DNA from: Aquabacterium humicola
GTDB taxonomy: Bacteria > Pseudomonadota > Gammaproteobacteria > Burkholderiales > Burkholderiaceae_C
Assembly (NCBI RefSeq): GCF_030167915.1
Contig: NZ_JARGNB010000006.1
Location: 62,001 to 126,000, forward strand
Direction of reading: 5' to 3'
Length of the DNA: 64,000 nucleotides
This document shows, piece by piece, positions 53,287 through 62,896 of this stretch. A program made the translations under genes and the position numbers. The notes under the pieces were generated by a model. That model ran no database searches, had not been told where the DNA came from, and saw only the letters and a list, made by a program, of their open reading frames with translations. Position 1 is the stretch's first letter, and every line of letters starts with the position of its first letter.

Positions 53287-54036
53287 ATGTTGTTGATCCC
53301 CGCAATCGACCTCAAAGACGGCAAGTGCGTGCGCCTGAAGCAAGGCGACATGAATGCCTCCACCACCTTCGGGGAAGACCCCGCGGCGATGGCCCGACGA
53401 TGGGTGGACGCCGGTGCCCGGCGCCTGCACCTGGTCGACCTGAACGGCGCCTTCGCCGGCAAGCCGGTCAACGAAGCGGCGGTCAAGGCCATCCTCGCCG
53501 AGGTCGGGGATGAAATCCCGGTGCAGCTCGGCGGCGGCATCCGCGACCTCGACACCATCGAGCGTTACCTCGACGACGGCCTGAGCTTCATCATCATCGG
53601 CACCGCAGCGGTCAAGAACCCGGGCTTCCTGAAGGACGCCTGCAGCGCCTTCGGCGGCCACATCATCGTCGGCCTCGATGCGAAGGACGGCAAGGTCGCC
53701 ACCGACGGCTGGAGCAAACTGACCGGCCACGAAGTGGTCGACCTGGCGCAGAAGTTCCAGGACTACGGCGTCGAGGGCGTGATCTACACCGATATCGGAC
53801 GCGACGGCATGCTGACCGGCATCAACATCGATGCGACCGTCAAGCTGGCGCGGGCATTGACGATGCCGGTGTACGCGTCCGGCGGGTTGTCCGGCCTCGA
53901 GGACATCGAGCGCCTGTGCGCGGTGCAGCAAGAAGGCATCGACGGCGTGATCTGCGGCCGCTCGATCTACACCGGCGCGCTCGACTTCGCGGCCGCGCAG
54001 GCCCGCGCCGACGCGCTGCTGCAGGCCGCGTCGTGA
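53287..54036 (+). CDS. hisA: Phosphoribosylformimino-AICAR phosphate isomerase HisA
   Basis: 249 aa TIM barrel with the two half-barrel phosphate sites. Catalytic D in [12 protein letters not shown], and D in [25 protein letters not shown] near the end. It performs the Amadori-type isomerisation in histidine synthesis. It lies 18 bases after hisH. Confidence 0.97.
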   Translation: MLLIPAIDLKDGKCVRLKQGDMNASTTFGEDPAAMARRWVDAGARRLHLVDLNGAFAGKPVNEAAVKAILAEVGDEIPVQLGGGIRDLDTIERYLDDGLSFIIIGTAAVKNPGFLKDACSAFGGHIIVGLDAKDGKVATDGWSKLTGHEVVDLAQKFQDYGVEGVIYTDIGRDGMLTGINIDATVKLARALTMPVYASGGLSGLEDIERLCAVQQEGIDGVICGRSIYTGALDFAAAQARADALLQAAS

Positions 54037-54044
54037 CGCCCGCG

Positions 54045-54806
54045 ATGCTGGCCAAACGCATCATTCCCTGCCTGGATGTCACTGGCGGGCGCGTCGTCAA
54101 GGGCGTCAACTTTGTCGAGCTGCGCGATGCCGGCGATCCGGTCGAGATCGCCGCGCGCTACAACGAGCAGGGCGCCGACGAGCTGACCTTCCTCGACATC
54201 ACCGCCACCAGCGACGCCCGCGACCTGATCCTGCCGATCATCGAAGCCGTGGCGTCGCAGGTCTTCATCCCGCTGACCGTCGGCGGCGGCGTGCGCACCG
54301 TCGAGGACGTGCGCCGGCTGCTCAATGCCGGCGCCGACAAGGTCAGCTTCAACTCCGCCGCCGTGGCCAACCCGCAGGTCATCGCCGACGCGTCGGCGAA
54401 GTACGGCGCGCAGGCCATCGTCGTCGCGATCGATGCCAAGGCGCGCGCCGATGGCGGCGGCTGGGACGTCTACACGCATGGTGGCCGGCGCAACACCGGG
54501 CTCGATGCCGTGGCCTGGGCGCGGCAGATGGCCGAGGCCGGTGCCGGCGAGATCCTGCTGACCAGCATGGACCGTGACGGCACCCGCGCCGGCTTCGACC
54601 TCGCGCTGACGCGTGCGGTCAGCGACGCGGTGCCGGTGCCGGTGATCGCCTCCGGCGGTGTCGGCAACCTCGAGCACCTGGCCGATGGCGTGCAGCAAGG
54701 CGGCGCCGACGCGGTGCTGGCCGCGAGCATCTTCCACTACGGCGAATACACGGTCGGCCAGGCCAAGGCGCTGATGGCCGCACGCGGCATTCCGGTGCGG
54801 CAGTGA
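54045..54806 (+). CDS. hisF: Imidazole glycerol phosphate synthase, cyclase subunit HisF
   Basis: 253 aa from the ATG at 54045, which gives the conserved start [12 protein letters not shown]; a GTG at 54033 overlapping hisA would add four residues. TIM barrel with catalytic D in [12 protein letters not shown] and D in [13 protein letters not shown]. It makes IGP and AICAR with ammonia from HisH. The next gene is rsmD, not the usual hisI/hisE. Confidence 0.97.
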   Translation: MLAKRIIPCLDVTGGRVVKGVNFVELRDAGDPVEIAARYNEQGADELTFLDITATSDARDLILPIIEAVASQVFIPLTVGGGVRTVEDVRRLLNAGADKVSFNSAAVANPQVIADASAKYGAQAIVVAIDAKARADGGGWDVYTHGGRRNTGLDAVAWARQMAEAGAGEILLTSMDRDGTRAGFDLALTRAVSDAVPVPVIASGGVGNLEHLADGVQQGGADAVLAASIFHYGEYTVGQAKALMAARGIPVRQ

Positions 54807-55411
54807 CGGCGCGTCGCGGCGGCGGTCCGCCGCCGCACGAGGTCCGCCTGATCGGCGGCCAGTGGAAGCGCAGCAAGCTGCCGGTCGCCGACCGGCCGGG
54901 CCTGCGGCCCACACCCGACCGCGTGCGCGAAACCTTGTTCAACTGGCTGGGCCAGGACCTCGCCGGTTGGCGTGTGCTCGATGCGTTCGCCGGCAGCGGT
55001 GCGTTGGGCTTCGAGGCTGCGTCGCGTGGCGCAGCGCAGGTGGTGCTGCTCGAACGCGACGCCGAGCTGGTGCGCAGCCTGAAGGCCAGCCAGCAACGAT
55101 TGAACGCCGGTGCGCTGACGGTGCAACCGGCGGACGCCCTGGTGTGGATGGCGAGCCAGGCGCCGGGCCGCTTCGACCTCGTGCTGCTCGATCCGCCGTT
55201 CGACGCCGGCCTGCTCCCACCGGCGCTGAAGGTCGCCGCACCGCTGGTCGCGCCGAACGGCTGGCTCTACGTCGAGAGCGGCGCGCCGCTGCAGGAGCCG
55301 CTGCCTGAGGGTTTCGCCGCCTGGCGCGACGGCCGTGCGGGCGCGGTGTTCTATCACTTGCTGCGCCGCAGCAGCTACACTGCCGCCGAGCCAGCCGACG
55401 ACCAGGAGTGA
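54803..55411 (+). CDS. rsmD: 16S rRNA (guanine966-N2)-methyltransferase RsmD
   Basis: 202 aa from a GTG overlapping hisF. It has the family start [33 protein letters not shown] motif [19 protein letters not shown] and the catalytic motif LLDPPF. It methylates G966 of 16S rRNA. It is coupled to coaD by a four-base overlap, a common pairing. Confidence 0.96.
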   Translation: MTARRGGGPPPHEVRLIGGQWKRSKLPVADRPGLRPTPDRVRETLFNWLGQDLAGWRVLDAFAGSGALGFEAASRGAAQVVLLERDAELVRSLKASQQRLNAGALTVQPADALVWMASQAPGRFDLVLLDPPFDAGLLPPALKVAAPLVAPNGWLYVESGAPLQEPLPEGFAAWRDGRAGAVFYHLLRRSSYTAAEPADDQE

Positions 55412-55923
55412 ACGTGGTGGAGCACCCGAAGCCGCTGATTGCCGTCTATCCGGGTACTTTCGATCCGATGACCCTGGGCCACGAGGACCTGATGAAGCGG
55501 GCCTCGCAGCTGTTCGACAAGTTGATCCTCGCGGTAGCCGCCGGCCACCACAAGCGCACGATGTTCACCATCGCCGAGCGCCTGGAGATCGCCACCGAGA
55601 TCGCGCTGCCGTACAAGAACGTCGAGGTCGTCGCCTTCCGCGGGCTGCTGCGCGACTTCGTGGTCGCGAATCACGGCAAGGTGGTCGTGCGCGGCCTGCG
55701 CGCGGTCAGCGACTTCGAGTACGAGTTCCAGATGGCCGGCATGAACCGCCAGCTGATGCCCGAGGTCGAGACGCTGTTCCTGACACCGTCGGACCAGTAC
55801 CAGTTCGTCAGCGGCACCTTCGTGCGCGAGATTGCCACCTTGGGCGGTGATGTCTCGAAGTTCGTGGCACCGTCGGTGCTTTACCGGCTGAAGGAGCGCG
55901 TGGCGCACGTGCCGGAAGCCTGA
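55408..55923 (+). CDS. coaD: Phosphopantetheine adenylyltransferase CoaD
   Basis: 171 aa. Nucleotidyltransferase motif [19 protein letters not shown] near the N-terminus and a C-terminal [20 protein letters not shown]. It joins ATP to 4'-phosphopantetheine, the step before CoaE. The GTG start overlaps rsmD. Confidence 0.97.
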   Translation: MNVVEHPKPLIAVYPGTFDPMTLGHEDLMKRASQLFDKLILAVAAGHHKRTMFTIAERLEIATEIALPYKNVEVVAFRGLLRDFVVANHGKVVVRGLRAVSDFEYEFQMAGMNRQLMPEVETLFLTPSDQYQFVSGTFVREIATLGGDVSKFVAPSVLYRLKERVAHVPEA

Positions 55924-55933
55924 GAGGGAGTGA

Positions 55934-56230
<297 letters not shown>

Positions 56231-56234
56231 CGGA

Positions 56235-56639
56235 TCAGCGCTGCGGCGCGGACGCCTTCGGTTTCGAGGGCTTCGGCTGCTTCGGCTTCGGCTTGCCCTG
56301 CGTCTTCTTCGGCGCCGAGGCGCCCGCTGACGCCTGCGCTGCGGCGGGGCCCACGTTGGCCGCTGCGGCCGGCACGATGGCCTTCTCGCGCGCACGGCGA
56401 TCGGCCGCCAGCCGATCCGCCAGCTTGCGGTCGCGCGCCGCGACGTCCTCGGCCGCGCGGCGCTCTTCAGCGCTGCGGGCATCGTCGGGCAATGCGCTCC
56501 CGCCTGGGCAGGGCGTCGCCGAATACTGCTTGCCGTCCGGCCCGCAGCGGTAGACGGTGCCGGTCGTCGCCGGCTGGGCGTGCAGCGCACTGGCGGCCAG
56601 CGTCAGCGCAACAAGCATCATCGATCGCATCCTGTTCAT
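56235..56639 (-). CDS. DUF4124 domain protein with Lys/Pro/Ala-rich tail
   Basis: 134 aa. The signal peptide ends near residue 21 (LHA|Q). A DUF4124 motif follows: [20 protein letters not shown]. An Arg/Ala-rich coiled coil and a C-terminal low-complexity Lys/Pro repeat ([13 protein letters not shown]) complete it. It is predicted to be periplasmic; DUF4124 proteins have no settled function. Its ATG overlaps the pth stop by four bases. Confidence 0.8.
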   Translation of the reverse strand: MNRMRSMMLVALTLAASALHAQPATTGTVYRCGPDGKQYSATPCPGGSALPDDARSAEERRAAEDVAARDRKLADRLAADRRAREKAIVPAAAANVGPAAAQASAGASAPKKTQGKPKPKQPKPSKPKASAPQR

Positions 56640-57256
56640 GAAGCCTCCTCCGCCGGGCGCGATGCCGGCGGCGGCTTCGGCCGCGGCGGCTTGGAATGGA
56701 TCTTCATCATCGCCCGTTCCATCGGTCCGTCCAGCAGCAGCGGCAGCGCCTCGATCGACTGCGCGATGCACTGCTCGATCGCCTCGCGATGCTCCGGCGC
56801 CGGCTTGCGCAGCACCCAGTTGGCGACCTCCGATCGCACGCCCGGATGCCCGATGCCGATGCGCAGCCGCCAGAAGTCGGCGCTGCCCATCTGCGCCTGG
56901 ATGTCCTTCAGCCCGTTGTGCCCGGCGACGCCGCCGCCCTGCTTGATCTTCATCTGGCCGGGCAGCAGGTCGAGCTCGTCGTGCACGACCAGGATCTCGC
57001 TCGGGTCGATCTTGAAGAAGCGCGCGAGCGCACCGACGGACTTGCCCGACAGGTTCATGTAGGTCTGCGGCTGGAGCAGCCACACCGGGCCCTCGGGCCG
57101 GTTCACGCGGGCGACGAGCCCGTGGTACGCGCGGTCGTGCGACAGGCGTGCGTTCAGCACGCGCGCGGCGGCGTCCACCCACCAGAAGCCGGCGTTGTGG
57201 CGCGTGCCTTCGTATTCCGGGCCCGGGTTGCCCAGGCCCACCAGCAATCGAATCAT
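56636..57256 (-). CDS. pth: Peptidyl-tRNA hydrolase
   Basis: 206 aa: [22 protein letters not shown] carries the catalytic histidine, with [24 protein letters not shown] and [13 protein letters not shown] following. It recycles peptidyl-tRNA released during translation. The final 15-20 residues are a Pro/Lys-rich extension. In relatives it sits next to rplY; here two genes intervene. Confidence 0.97.
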   Translation of the reverse strand: MIRLLVGLGNPGPEYEGTRHNAGFWWVDAAARVLNARLSHDRAYHGLVARVNRPEGPVWLLQPQTYMNLSGKSVGALARFFKIDPSEILVVHDELDLLPGQMKIKQGGGVAGHNGLKDIQAQMGSADFWRLRIGIGHPGVRSEVANWVLRKPAPEHREAIEQCIAQSIEALPLLLDGPMERAMMKIHSKPPRPKPPPASRPAEEAS

Positions 57257-57263
57257 CCCTCGA

Positions 57264-58208
57264 TTATCCCGGGGCGGGCTTGAGCGCCACGCGCGCGCCG
57301 TCGATCAACGCGTGGCCGATGCGGTCCAGCGCGCCGGCGCGCAGCGCGGGTTCGGCGCTCGAGTCGTCGGTGCGCAGCTTCCACTGGTGCCAGTGCAGCA
57401 GCACGTCGATCCACACCTCGGGGAACAGGCCGACCAGCGCGCCGTCGGCCAGGGCCGGCGCCGCCATCTGCTCGGGCATCACCCCGATGCCCCAGCCCAT
57501 CTCGGCGGCGCGCACATGGGCCTCGGTCGACGGCACGAAACGTTCGACCAACCGCGGCCCCTGCACGCCGAAGGCCTTGGAGACCCACAGCGCGTGCATG
57601 TCGTCCTTGCGATTGAAGACGAGCCACGGCACGCGTGCGAAGTTGCTGCGGTTCAGGCCCTCCGGCAGCAGCCGTTCGCAGAACGACGGGCTGGCGACCG
57701 CGATGTAGCGCATCGTGCCCAGGGCCACCGCGCTGCAGCCGCGCAGCGCCTCGGCCACCGTGCTGACGCAGCCGAGCACCGCGCCCTCGCGCAGCCAGTC
57801 GTGCGTGAAGTCCTGGTCGTCGACGATCAGCTCGAGACCGAAGCCGTCCCGCAGGCCCGCCTGGGCCACCGCATCGAGCGCCGGCAGCACCCAGGTGGCG
57901 AGGCTGTCGGCATTGATGGCGATCGGCAGCCGCTCATCCTGGCCGAGGGTGGCGCCGAGCTCGCGCGACAGGTCGGCGCGCATCGCCTGCATCTGGCGTG
58001 CATAGCGCAGCAGGACCTTGCCGGGTTCGGTCAGCCGCAGCGGCCGCGAGCGCACGACCAGCAGCCGGCCCAGCGCCGTCTCCAGCGACCGCAATCGCTG
58101 CGACACCGCCGACTGCGTGATCGACAGCTGCTGCGCCGCACGGTCGAAGCTGCCGGCATCGGCCAGCGCGGCCAGGCACTCCAAGGCGGCAGGATCGAAC
58201 GCATTCAT
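57264..58208 (-). CDS. argP: LysR family regulator, ArgP/LysG type
   Basis: 314 aa from the ATG at 58208. HTH of the LysR family: [20 protein letters not shown] then [12 protein letters not shown], followed by [15 protein letters not shown]. The effector domain, with [14 protein letters not shown] near the end, resembles ArgP/IciA, which senses lysine or arginine and controls amino-acid exporters. Here it is divergent from ald, with a 99-base spacer, so control of alanine dehydrogenase is likely. The symbol follows family resemblance; the effector is not known. Confidence 0.85.
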   Translation of the reverse strand: MNAFDPAALECLAALADAGSFDRAAQQLSITQSAVSQRLRSLETALGRLLVVRSRPLRLTEPGKVLLRYARQMQAMRADLSRELGATLGQDERLPIAINADSLATWVLPALDAVAQAGLRDGFGLELIVDDQDFTHDWLREGAVLGCVSTVAEALRGCSAVALGTMRYIAVASPSFCERLLPEGLNRSNFARVPWLVFNRKDDMHALWVSKAFGVQGPRLVERFVPSTEAHVRAAEMGWGIGVMPEQMAAPALADGALVGLFPEVWIDVLLHWHQWKLRTDDSSAEPALRAGALDRIGHALIDGARVALKPAPG

Positions 58209-58307
58209 CAGCGGAGCTAATGTAATCGGACAAATCCAGATGCACCTTCGTGCGGCCGGCCGCGATTTCCACAATGACGCGATCGACCCACACGACGGAG
58301 GCAGCCC

Positions 58308-59423
58308 ATGCGCATCGCGGTACCCAAGGAGATCAAGAACCATGAATACCGCGTCGGCCTGACGCCGGCCAGCGCACGTGAGCTCGTCGAGCGAGGGCAC
58401 GAGGTGTGGGTCGAGCGCGGCGCCGGCGCGGCGATCGGATTGAGCGATGCGGCCTACGAGGCGGCCGGCGCGAAGCTGGCCGCCGATGCGGCGGAAGCCT
58501 TCCAGCGCGGCGAGATGATCGTCAAGGTCAAGGAGCCTCAGGCCGCCGAGATCGCACGGCTGCGCGAAGGCCAGCTGCTCTACACCTACCTGCACCTGGC
58601 ACCGGATCCGGAGCAGACCGCGGGGCTCGTCAAGTCGGGCGCGGTGTGCATCGCCTACGAGACCGTCACCGGCCCCGGCGGCGGCCTGCCGCTGCTGGCG
58701 CCGATGAGCGAAGTCGCCGGCCGCATGGCGGTGCAGGCGGGCGCGGCACACCTCGAGAAGTCCAAGGGCGGGATGGGCGTGCTGCTGGGCGGCGTGCCGG
58801 GCGTGGCACCGGCGCATGTGGTGGTGCTGGGCGCGGGTGTCGTCGGCACCCATGCGCTGCAGATGGCCGTCGGCATGGGCGCGCGCGTGACCGTACTCGA
58901 CAAGAACGTCGACCGGCTGCGCCAACTGGACCTGATCTTCGGCAACCGCATCACGACGCTGTACTCGACCGCGCACAGCGTCGAGGAAGCGGTGCTCGCG
59001 GCCGACCTCGTGATCGGCGGCGTGCTGATCCCCGGCGCGGCGGCACCGAAGCTGGTGACGCGCGCCATGGTCTCGCGCATGAAGCCGGGCGCGGTGGTCG
59101 TCGACGTGGCGATCGACCAGGGCGGCTGCTTCGAGACCTCGCGGGCCACGACGCACGCGGAGCCGACCTACGTCGTCGACGGCGTCGTGCACTACTGCGT
59201 CGCGAACATGCCGGGCGCGGTTGCACGCACGTCGACCTTCGCGCTGAACAACGCGACGATCGGCCATGCGATCACGTTGGCCGACCAGGGCTGGCGGGCC
59301 GCGCTGCGCGACGACGTGCACCTGCGCGCGGGCCTGAACGTCGCGTTGGGGCAGGTGACCTGTGCGCCGGTGGCCGAGCAGCTGGGCTACGCGTACGCAC
59401 CGGCGGAGACGCTGCTGGGCTGA
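58308..59423 (+). CDS. ald: Alanine dehydrogenase
   Basis: 371 aa, usual length. MRIAVPKEIKNHEYRVGLTP carries the pyruvate-binding Arg and Lys; H in TYLHLA; the Rossmann motif is VLGAGVVGTHALQMAVGMGA, and the end region contains VYTSTFALNN-like ARTSTFALNNATI. It interconverts alanine and pyruvate with NAD, letting the cell use alanine as carbon and nitrogen. GGAGG precedes the ATG. Divergent from the LysR regulator. Confidence 0.96.
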   Translation: MRIAVPKEIKNHEYRVGLTPASARELVERGHEVWVERGAGAAIGLSDAAYEAAGAKLAADAAEAFQRGEMIVKVKEPQAAEIARLREGQLLYTYLHLAPDPEQTAGLVKSGAVCIAYETVTGPGGGLPLLAPMSEVAGRMAVQAGAAHLEKSKGGMGVLLGGVPGVAPAHVVVLGAGVVGTHALQMAVGMGARVTVLDKNVDRLRQLDLIFGNRITTLYSTAHSVEEAVLAADLVIGGVLIPGAAAPKLVTRAMVSRMKPGAVVVDVAIDQGGCFETSRATTHAEPTYVVDGVVHYCVANMPGAVARTSTFALNNATIGHAITLADQGWRAALRDDVHLRAGLNVALGQVTCAPVAEQLGYAYAPAETLLG

Positions 59424-59429
59424 AAAGCA

Positions 59430-59455
59430 GACAACCCCGCCGAGGCGGGGTTGTC
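59430..59455 (-). terminator. Terminator between ald and rplY
   Basis: Ten-base stem ACAACCCCGC / GCGGGGTTGT with a four-base loop. On the minus strand it is followed by CTGCTTTTC, on the plus strand by CGTCG, so it fits rplY termination best but may serve both convergent genes. Confidence 0.7.
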
Positions 59456-59519
59456 GTCGAAGCCGGAAGGCGACCGTGCGGGCCGCGCAGTCCCGAAGCG
59501 GCCCTTCAGCCGCGTCGGA

Positions 59520-60176
59520 TCACTTCTTCTTGGCGTCCTTCGCCGGGGCCTTCGCGGCGGGCTTGCCGCCCTTGGCCGGGGCTGCCGGCGCGGCGTCGGC
59601 CGGGGCTTCTTCGGCCTCGACCTTCGGCGGCGTGGCGGCGACGATCACCGGGTTCAGGCTGCCATGGCGCACCAGCTTGATGCCCGCGGGCAGCTGGATG
59701 TCGGTGGCGTGCAGCGACTGGCCCTTGGTCAGGCCCGACAGGTCGACGGCGATGAACTCGGGCAGCTGGGTGGCCAGGCACTCGATCTCGATCTCGTTGG
59801 CGACGTGGCTGACCAGGCACTTGTCGGTCTTCACCGCGACGGAATTCTCTTCGCCCGAGAAGTGCAGCGGCACCTTCTTGTGCAGGCGGGTCGTGTCGTC
59901 GACGCGCTGGAAGTCCACGTGCAGCACCTGTTGCTTCCACGCGTGCATCTGGAAGTCGCGCAGCAGGACCTTCTGCGTCGCGCCGGCCAGGTCCATCTCG
60001 AGGATCGACGAGTGGAAGGCTTCCTTCTTCAGCGCGAAGTACAGCGCGTTGTGGTCCAGCTCGATGGTCTTGGGCTCACCGGCCCCGTACACGATGCCGG
60101 GCACCTTGCCCGACAGACGCAGGCGGCGGCTCGCTCCGGTCCCCTGCAGCGTGCGCTCGTAAGCGACGAATTTCAT
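59520..60176 (-). CDS. rplY: 50S ribosomal protein L25/general stress protein Ctc (long form)
   Basis: 218 aa from the ATG at 60176. The N-terminal 5S-rRNA-binding domain (about 1-95: [29 protein letters not shown]) precedes the TL5-type beta domain, and a Lys/Ala/Pro-rich tail ends the protein (about 190-218). It binds 5S rRNA in the central protuberance. 119 bases downstream of prs and probably co-transcribed. Confidence 0.96.
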   Translation of the reverse strand: MKFVAYERTLQGTGASRRLRLSGKVPGIVYGAGEPKTIELDHNALYFALKKEAFHSSILEMDLAGATQKVLLRDFQMHAWKQQVLHVDFQRVDDTTRLHKKVPLHFSGEENSVAVKTDKCLVSHVANEIEIECLATQLPEFIAVDLSGLTKGQSLHATDIQLPAGIKLVRHGSLNPVIVAATPPKVEAEEAPADAAPAAPAKGGKPAAKAPAKDAKKK

Positions 60177-60295
60177 GGTTGACTCCATGTGGGAGCGCCC
60201 GCGACCAGGCGCTCGAGGTAACGCGGCCGGACGGCCGCAACAAACGGAATGGGTTGCCTGAGACTGGCTCCTGGCCGCCCGTTCCTACGACTACT

Positions 60296-61258
60296 TCAGA
60301 AGTTATTGTTCTGCTCGGCGAACAGCGACGTCACCGACTCGCCGTCCGAGATGCGCCGGATGGTCTCCGCGAACAGGAAGGCCACCGACAGCTGGCGGAT
60401 CTTCTTGCAGCCCTGCGCCGCATCCGACAGCGGGATGGTGTTGGTGATGACGACCTCGTCGAGCTGGCTGCCGGCGATGCGCTCGATCGCCGGGCCGGAG
60501 AAGATCGGGTGCGTGCAGTACGCGAAGACGCGCTTCGCGCCGCGCTCCTTCAGCACCTCGGCCGCCTTCACCAGCGTGCCGGCGGTGTCGATCATGTCGT
60601 CCATGATCACGCAGTTGCGGCCTTCGATCTCGCCGATGACGTGCATCACCTCGGAGACGTTCGCCTTCGGGCGGCGCTTGTCGATGATGGCCAGGTCGCT
60701 GCCGAGCTGCTTGGCCAACGCGCGTGCGCGCACCACGCCGCCGACGTCGGGCGACACGACCACGAGGTCGGGGTAGGCCTTGCTCTTCAGATCGGACAGC
60801 AGCACCGGCGACGCGTAGATGTTGTCGACCGGGATGTCGAAGAAGCCCTGGATCTGGTCGGCGTGCAGGTCCATCGTCAGCACGCGCTCGACACCGACGG
60901 TCTCGAGCAGGTTGGCGACCACCTTCGCGCTGATCGGCACGCGCATCGACCGCGGGCGGCGGTCCTGGCGCGCGTAGCCGTAGTAGGGGATCACGGCGGT
61001 GATGCGGCGCGCGCTGGCGCGCTTCAGCGCATCGACCATGATCAGCAGTTCCATCAGGTTCTCGTTCGTCGGCGCGCAGGTCGGTTGCACGACAAAGACG
61101 TCGCGGGCGCGCACGTTCTGATGGACCTCGACGGTCACCTCGCCGTCGGAGAAACGGCCGACGGTGCACTTGCCGAGCTCGACACCGAGGCTCTTGCCGA
61201 TCTCTTCGGCCAGGGCGGGGTTGGCGTTGCCGGTGAACAGCACGGTGTTGAACAGCAC
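60296..61258 (-). CDS. prs: Ribose-phosphate pyrophosphokinase
   Basis: 320 aa from a GTG start. It opens with [34 protein letters not shown] (ATP site), [16 protein letters not shown] and the PRPP loop [19 protein letters not shown] are all present. It makes PRPP for histidine, nucleotide and NAD synthesis, including HisG in this window. It lies between tRNA-Gln and rplY, the classic order. Confidence 0.98.
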   Translation of the reverse strand: MLFNTVLFTGNANPALAEEIGKSLGVELGKCTVGRFSDGEVTVEVHQNVRARDVFVVQPTCAPTNENLMELLIMVDALKRASARRITAVIPYYGYARQDRRPRSMRVPISAKVVANLLETVGVERVLTMDLHADQIQGFFDIPVDNIYASPVLLSDLKSKAYPDLVVVSPDVGGVVRARALAKQLGSDLAIIDKRRPKANVSEVMHVIGEIEGRNCVIMDDMIDTAGTLVKAAEVLKERGAKRVFAYCTHPIFSGPAIERIAGSQLDEVVITNTIPLSDAAQGCKKIRQLSVAFLFAETIRRISDGESVTSLFAEQNNNF

Positions 61259-61329
61259 GGCTTAGCTCCGCGAAGGCTCAGATCTGCTGGGAATGAACGA
61301 CGGAACGACGACGGAGAAAGCGAGATGTT

Positions 61330-61406
61330 TGGCAGGGGAGGAAGGACTCGAACCCTCGCATGTCGGAATCAAAATCCGATGCCTTGACCAACTTGGCGAC
61401 TCCCCT
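61330..61406 (-). tRNA. tRNA-Gln (anticodon TTG)
   Basis: 77 bases with encoded CCA. Acceptor AGGGGAG/CTCCCCT, anticodon loop TTTTGAT in a TCGGA/TCCGA stem, T-loop TTCGAGT. It sits between ispE and prs, a conserved betaproteobacterial position. Confidence 0.97.
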
Positions 61407-61444
61407 ACACAGGACCCGGCTCGCGCCGGACCCTTGAAATCCTT

Positions 61445-62350
61445 TCAGTCCGCCCAGCCCACCAAGGGGTGCTGGTCGAGACTGCGGCTCAGGCGGCCGA
61501 CCCATCGGGGCGGGAGATCACTCTCGTCCCAAGTCGCCACGGGCTTGTCGCCTGCGCCGGCTCTTGCGAACACCGTGCTGCCGGAACCCGACATCCGGCT
61601 GTTGCCGAAGCGGTCTTCCAACCACCGGGCGGCTTGCGCCACCTCGGGACAATGGTGCTCGGCCGGGGCTTGCAGGTCGTTGCGGCCATACTGCATCGCC
61701 GCTGATCCCGTCCCTTCGCCGGACAACCACTGCGTAAGCTGGGTGTCTGCGAGAAAGTCCGCCACTATAGCAGCTTCGTTATCGCGCCGCAGCAGAGGGC
61801 TGGAAAAAATCGCCGCGGTCGGGATCGAGGCCTCGGGCTTCACGAGGGCGAACCACTGGCGCGGCAGTGCGATCGGTGTCAGCTGCTCGCCGATGCCTTC
61901 GACGAAGGCGTTGTGGCCACCGACGAAGAACGGCACGTCGGCGCCCAGCGGCAGGGCGAGCTGCTGCAGGCGTTCGCGCGGCCAGTGCAGGTTCCACAAG
62001 CGATTGAGCGCGAGCAGCGTGCTGGCGGCATCCGAGCTGCCGCCGCCGAGGCCCGCGCCCCAGGGCACCTGCTTCTGCACTGCGATGTCGGCACCGAGCG
62101 CCGTGCCGCTGGCCAGCTGCAATGCGCGCGCGGCACGCAGGCTCAGGTCGTCCGCGGGCAGCGCTGCCCCGAGGTCTTGGCGTGCGAGCTGCCCGTCGTG
62201 CCGCAGCTCGAAGTGCAGCGTGTCGCACCAGTCGAGCAGCACGAACACCGATTGCAGCAGGTGGTAGCCGTCGGCGCGCCGGCCGACCACGTGCAGGAAC
62301 AGGTTCAGCTTGGCCGGGGCCGGGACGTCGAGCAGCGCGCGCAAGCCCAC
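61445..62350 (-). CDS. ispE: 4-diphosphocytidyl-2-C-methyl-D-erythritol kinase
   Basis: 301 aa from a GTG start three bases after lolB. GHMP kinase: the N-terminal PAPAKLNLFLHVVGRRADGYH, ATP loop VPWGAGLGGGSSDAAS and C-terminal SGSGSTVFA. It catalyses an MEP-pathway step toward the isoprenoids used by IspB. The C-terminus (residues after about 270) is a short variable tail. Confidence 0.97.
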   Translation of the reverse strand: MGLRALLDVPAPAKLNLFLHVVGRRADGYHLLQSVFVLLDWCDTLHFELRHDGQLARQDLGAALPADDLSLRAARALQLASGTALGADIAVQKQVPWGAGLGGGSSDAASTLLALNRLWNLHWPRERLQQLALPLGADVPFFVGGHNAFVEGIGEQLTPIALPRQWFALVKPEASIPTAAIFSSPLLRRDNEAAIVADFLADTQLTQWLSGEGTGSAAMQYGRNDLQAPAEHHCPEVAQAARWLEDRFGNSRMSGSGSTVFARAGAGDKPVATWDESDLPPRWVGRLSRSLDQHPLVGWAD

Positions 62351-62353
62351 GGT

Positions 62354-62896
62354 CTACGAGCCGGCGCCGTCCAGCTTCGCGCGCACCGTGACCACCGGCG
62401 CGGCCGGCCGCCGCGCCTCGACCCAGCCCTCGGACCAGCGCGCGAGGCTGATGCGCCAGCCCAGCTGCTCGAAGCCCGCTTCGCCGTCGCTGCGCGGTGT
62501 GGATTTCGCGCCCGGCCAGGCGCGGCCGCGCAGCCAGTCGAACAGCGCGGCGATCGGAATGCGTTCGCCGAGGGCCTCGACCGCCAGGCTGTCGAGGTCG
62601 GGATAGGCGGTGCGGCCGTCGCTGGTGATCAGCGCGGCTTCGCCGGGCGCCCAGCGCGCCTGCGCCGCGGTGGCGCCGAGCGGGCCGCTCAGCACGAGCA
62701 GGCCTTGCGCCGGCGTGCCGGTGAGCTCGAAGCTGGCGCTCATGCTGCGCGGCGGCTGGCTGTCCACACGCACCGCGAGCCGGCCGGACAGTGTTTCCGC
62801 GGCGCCCGGTGCACCGGGCCGGGGCGGCGTCGCGCAGCCGGCCAGCAGTGCTGCCATGCCGAAGGCCAGCAGGTCGCGGCGCGGCGGACGCATCAC
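62354..62896 (-). CDS. lolB: Outer-membrane lipoprotein insertion protein LolB
   Basis: 180 aa. Lipoprotein signal with lipobox LLAGC (Cys21 counted from the ATG at 62896; a second ATG follows immediately). The mature part, FELTGTPAQGLLVLSGPLGATAA and GWRISLARWSEGW, fits LolB, which accepts lipoproteins from LolA and inserts them into the outer membrane. It overlaps the upstream TPR gene and is followed after three bases by ispE. Confidence 0.93.
   Translation of the reverse strand: MMRPPRRDLLAFGMAALLAGCATPPRPGAPGAAETLSGRLAVRVDSQPPRSMSASFELTGTPAQGLLVLSGPLGATAAQARWAPGEAALITSDGRTAYPDLDSLAVEALGERIPIAALFDWLRGRAWPGAKSTPRSDGEAGFEQLGWRISLARWSEGWVEARRPAAPVVTVRAKLDGAGS

Noticed and set aside
58208..59321. 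Extension of the LysR regulator across ald on the opposite strand
   Set aside because: The frame is the antisense of ald; LysR homology begins at the ATG at 58208.
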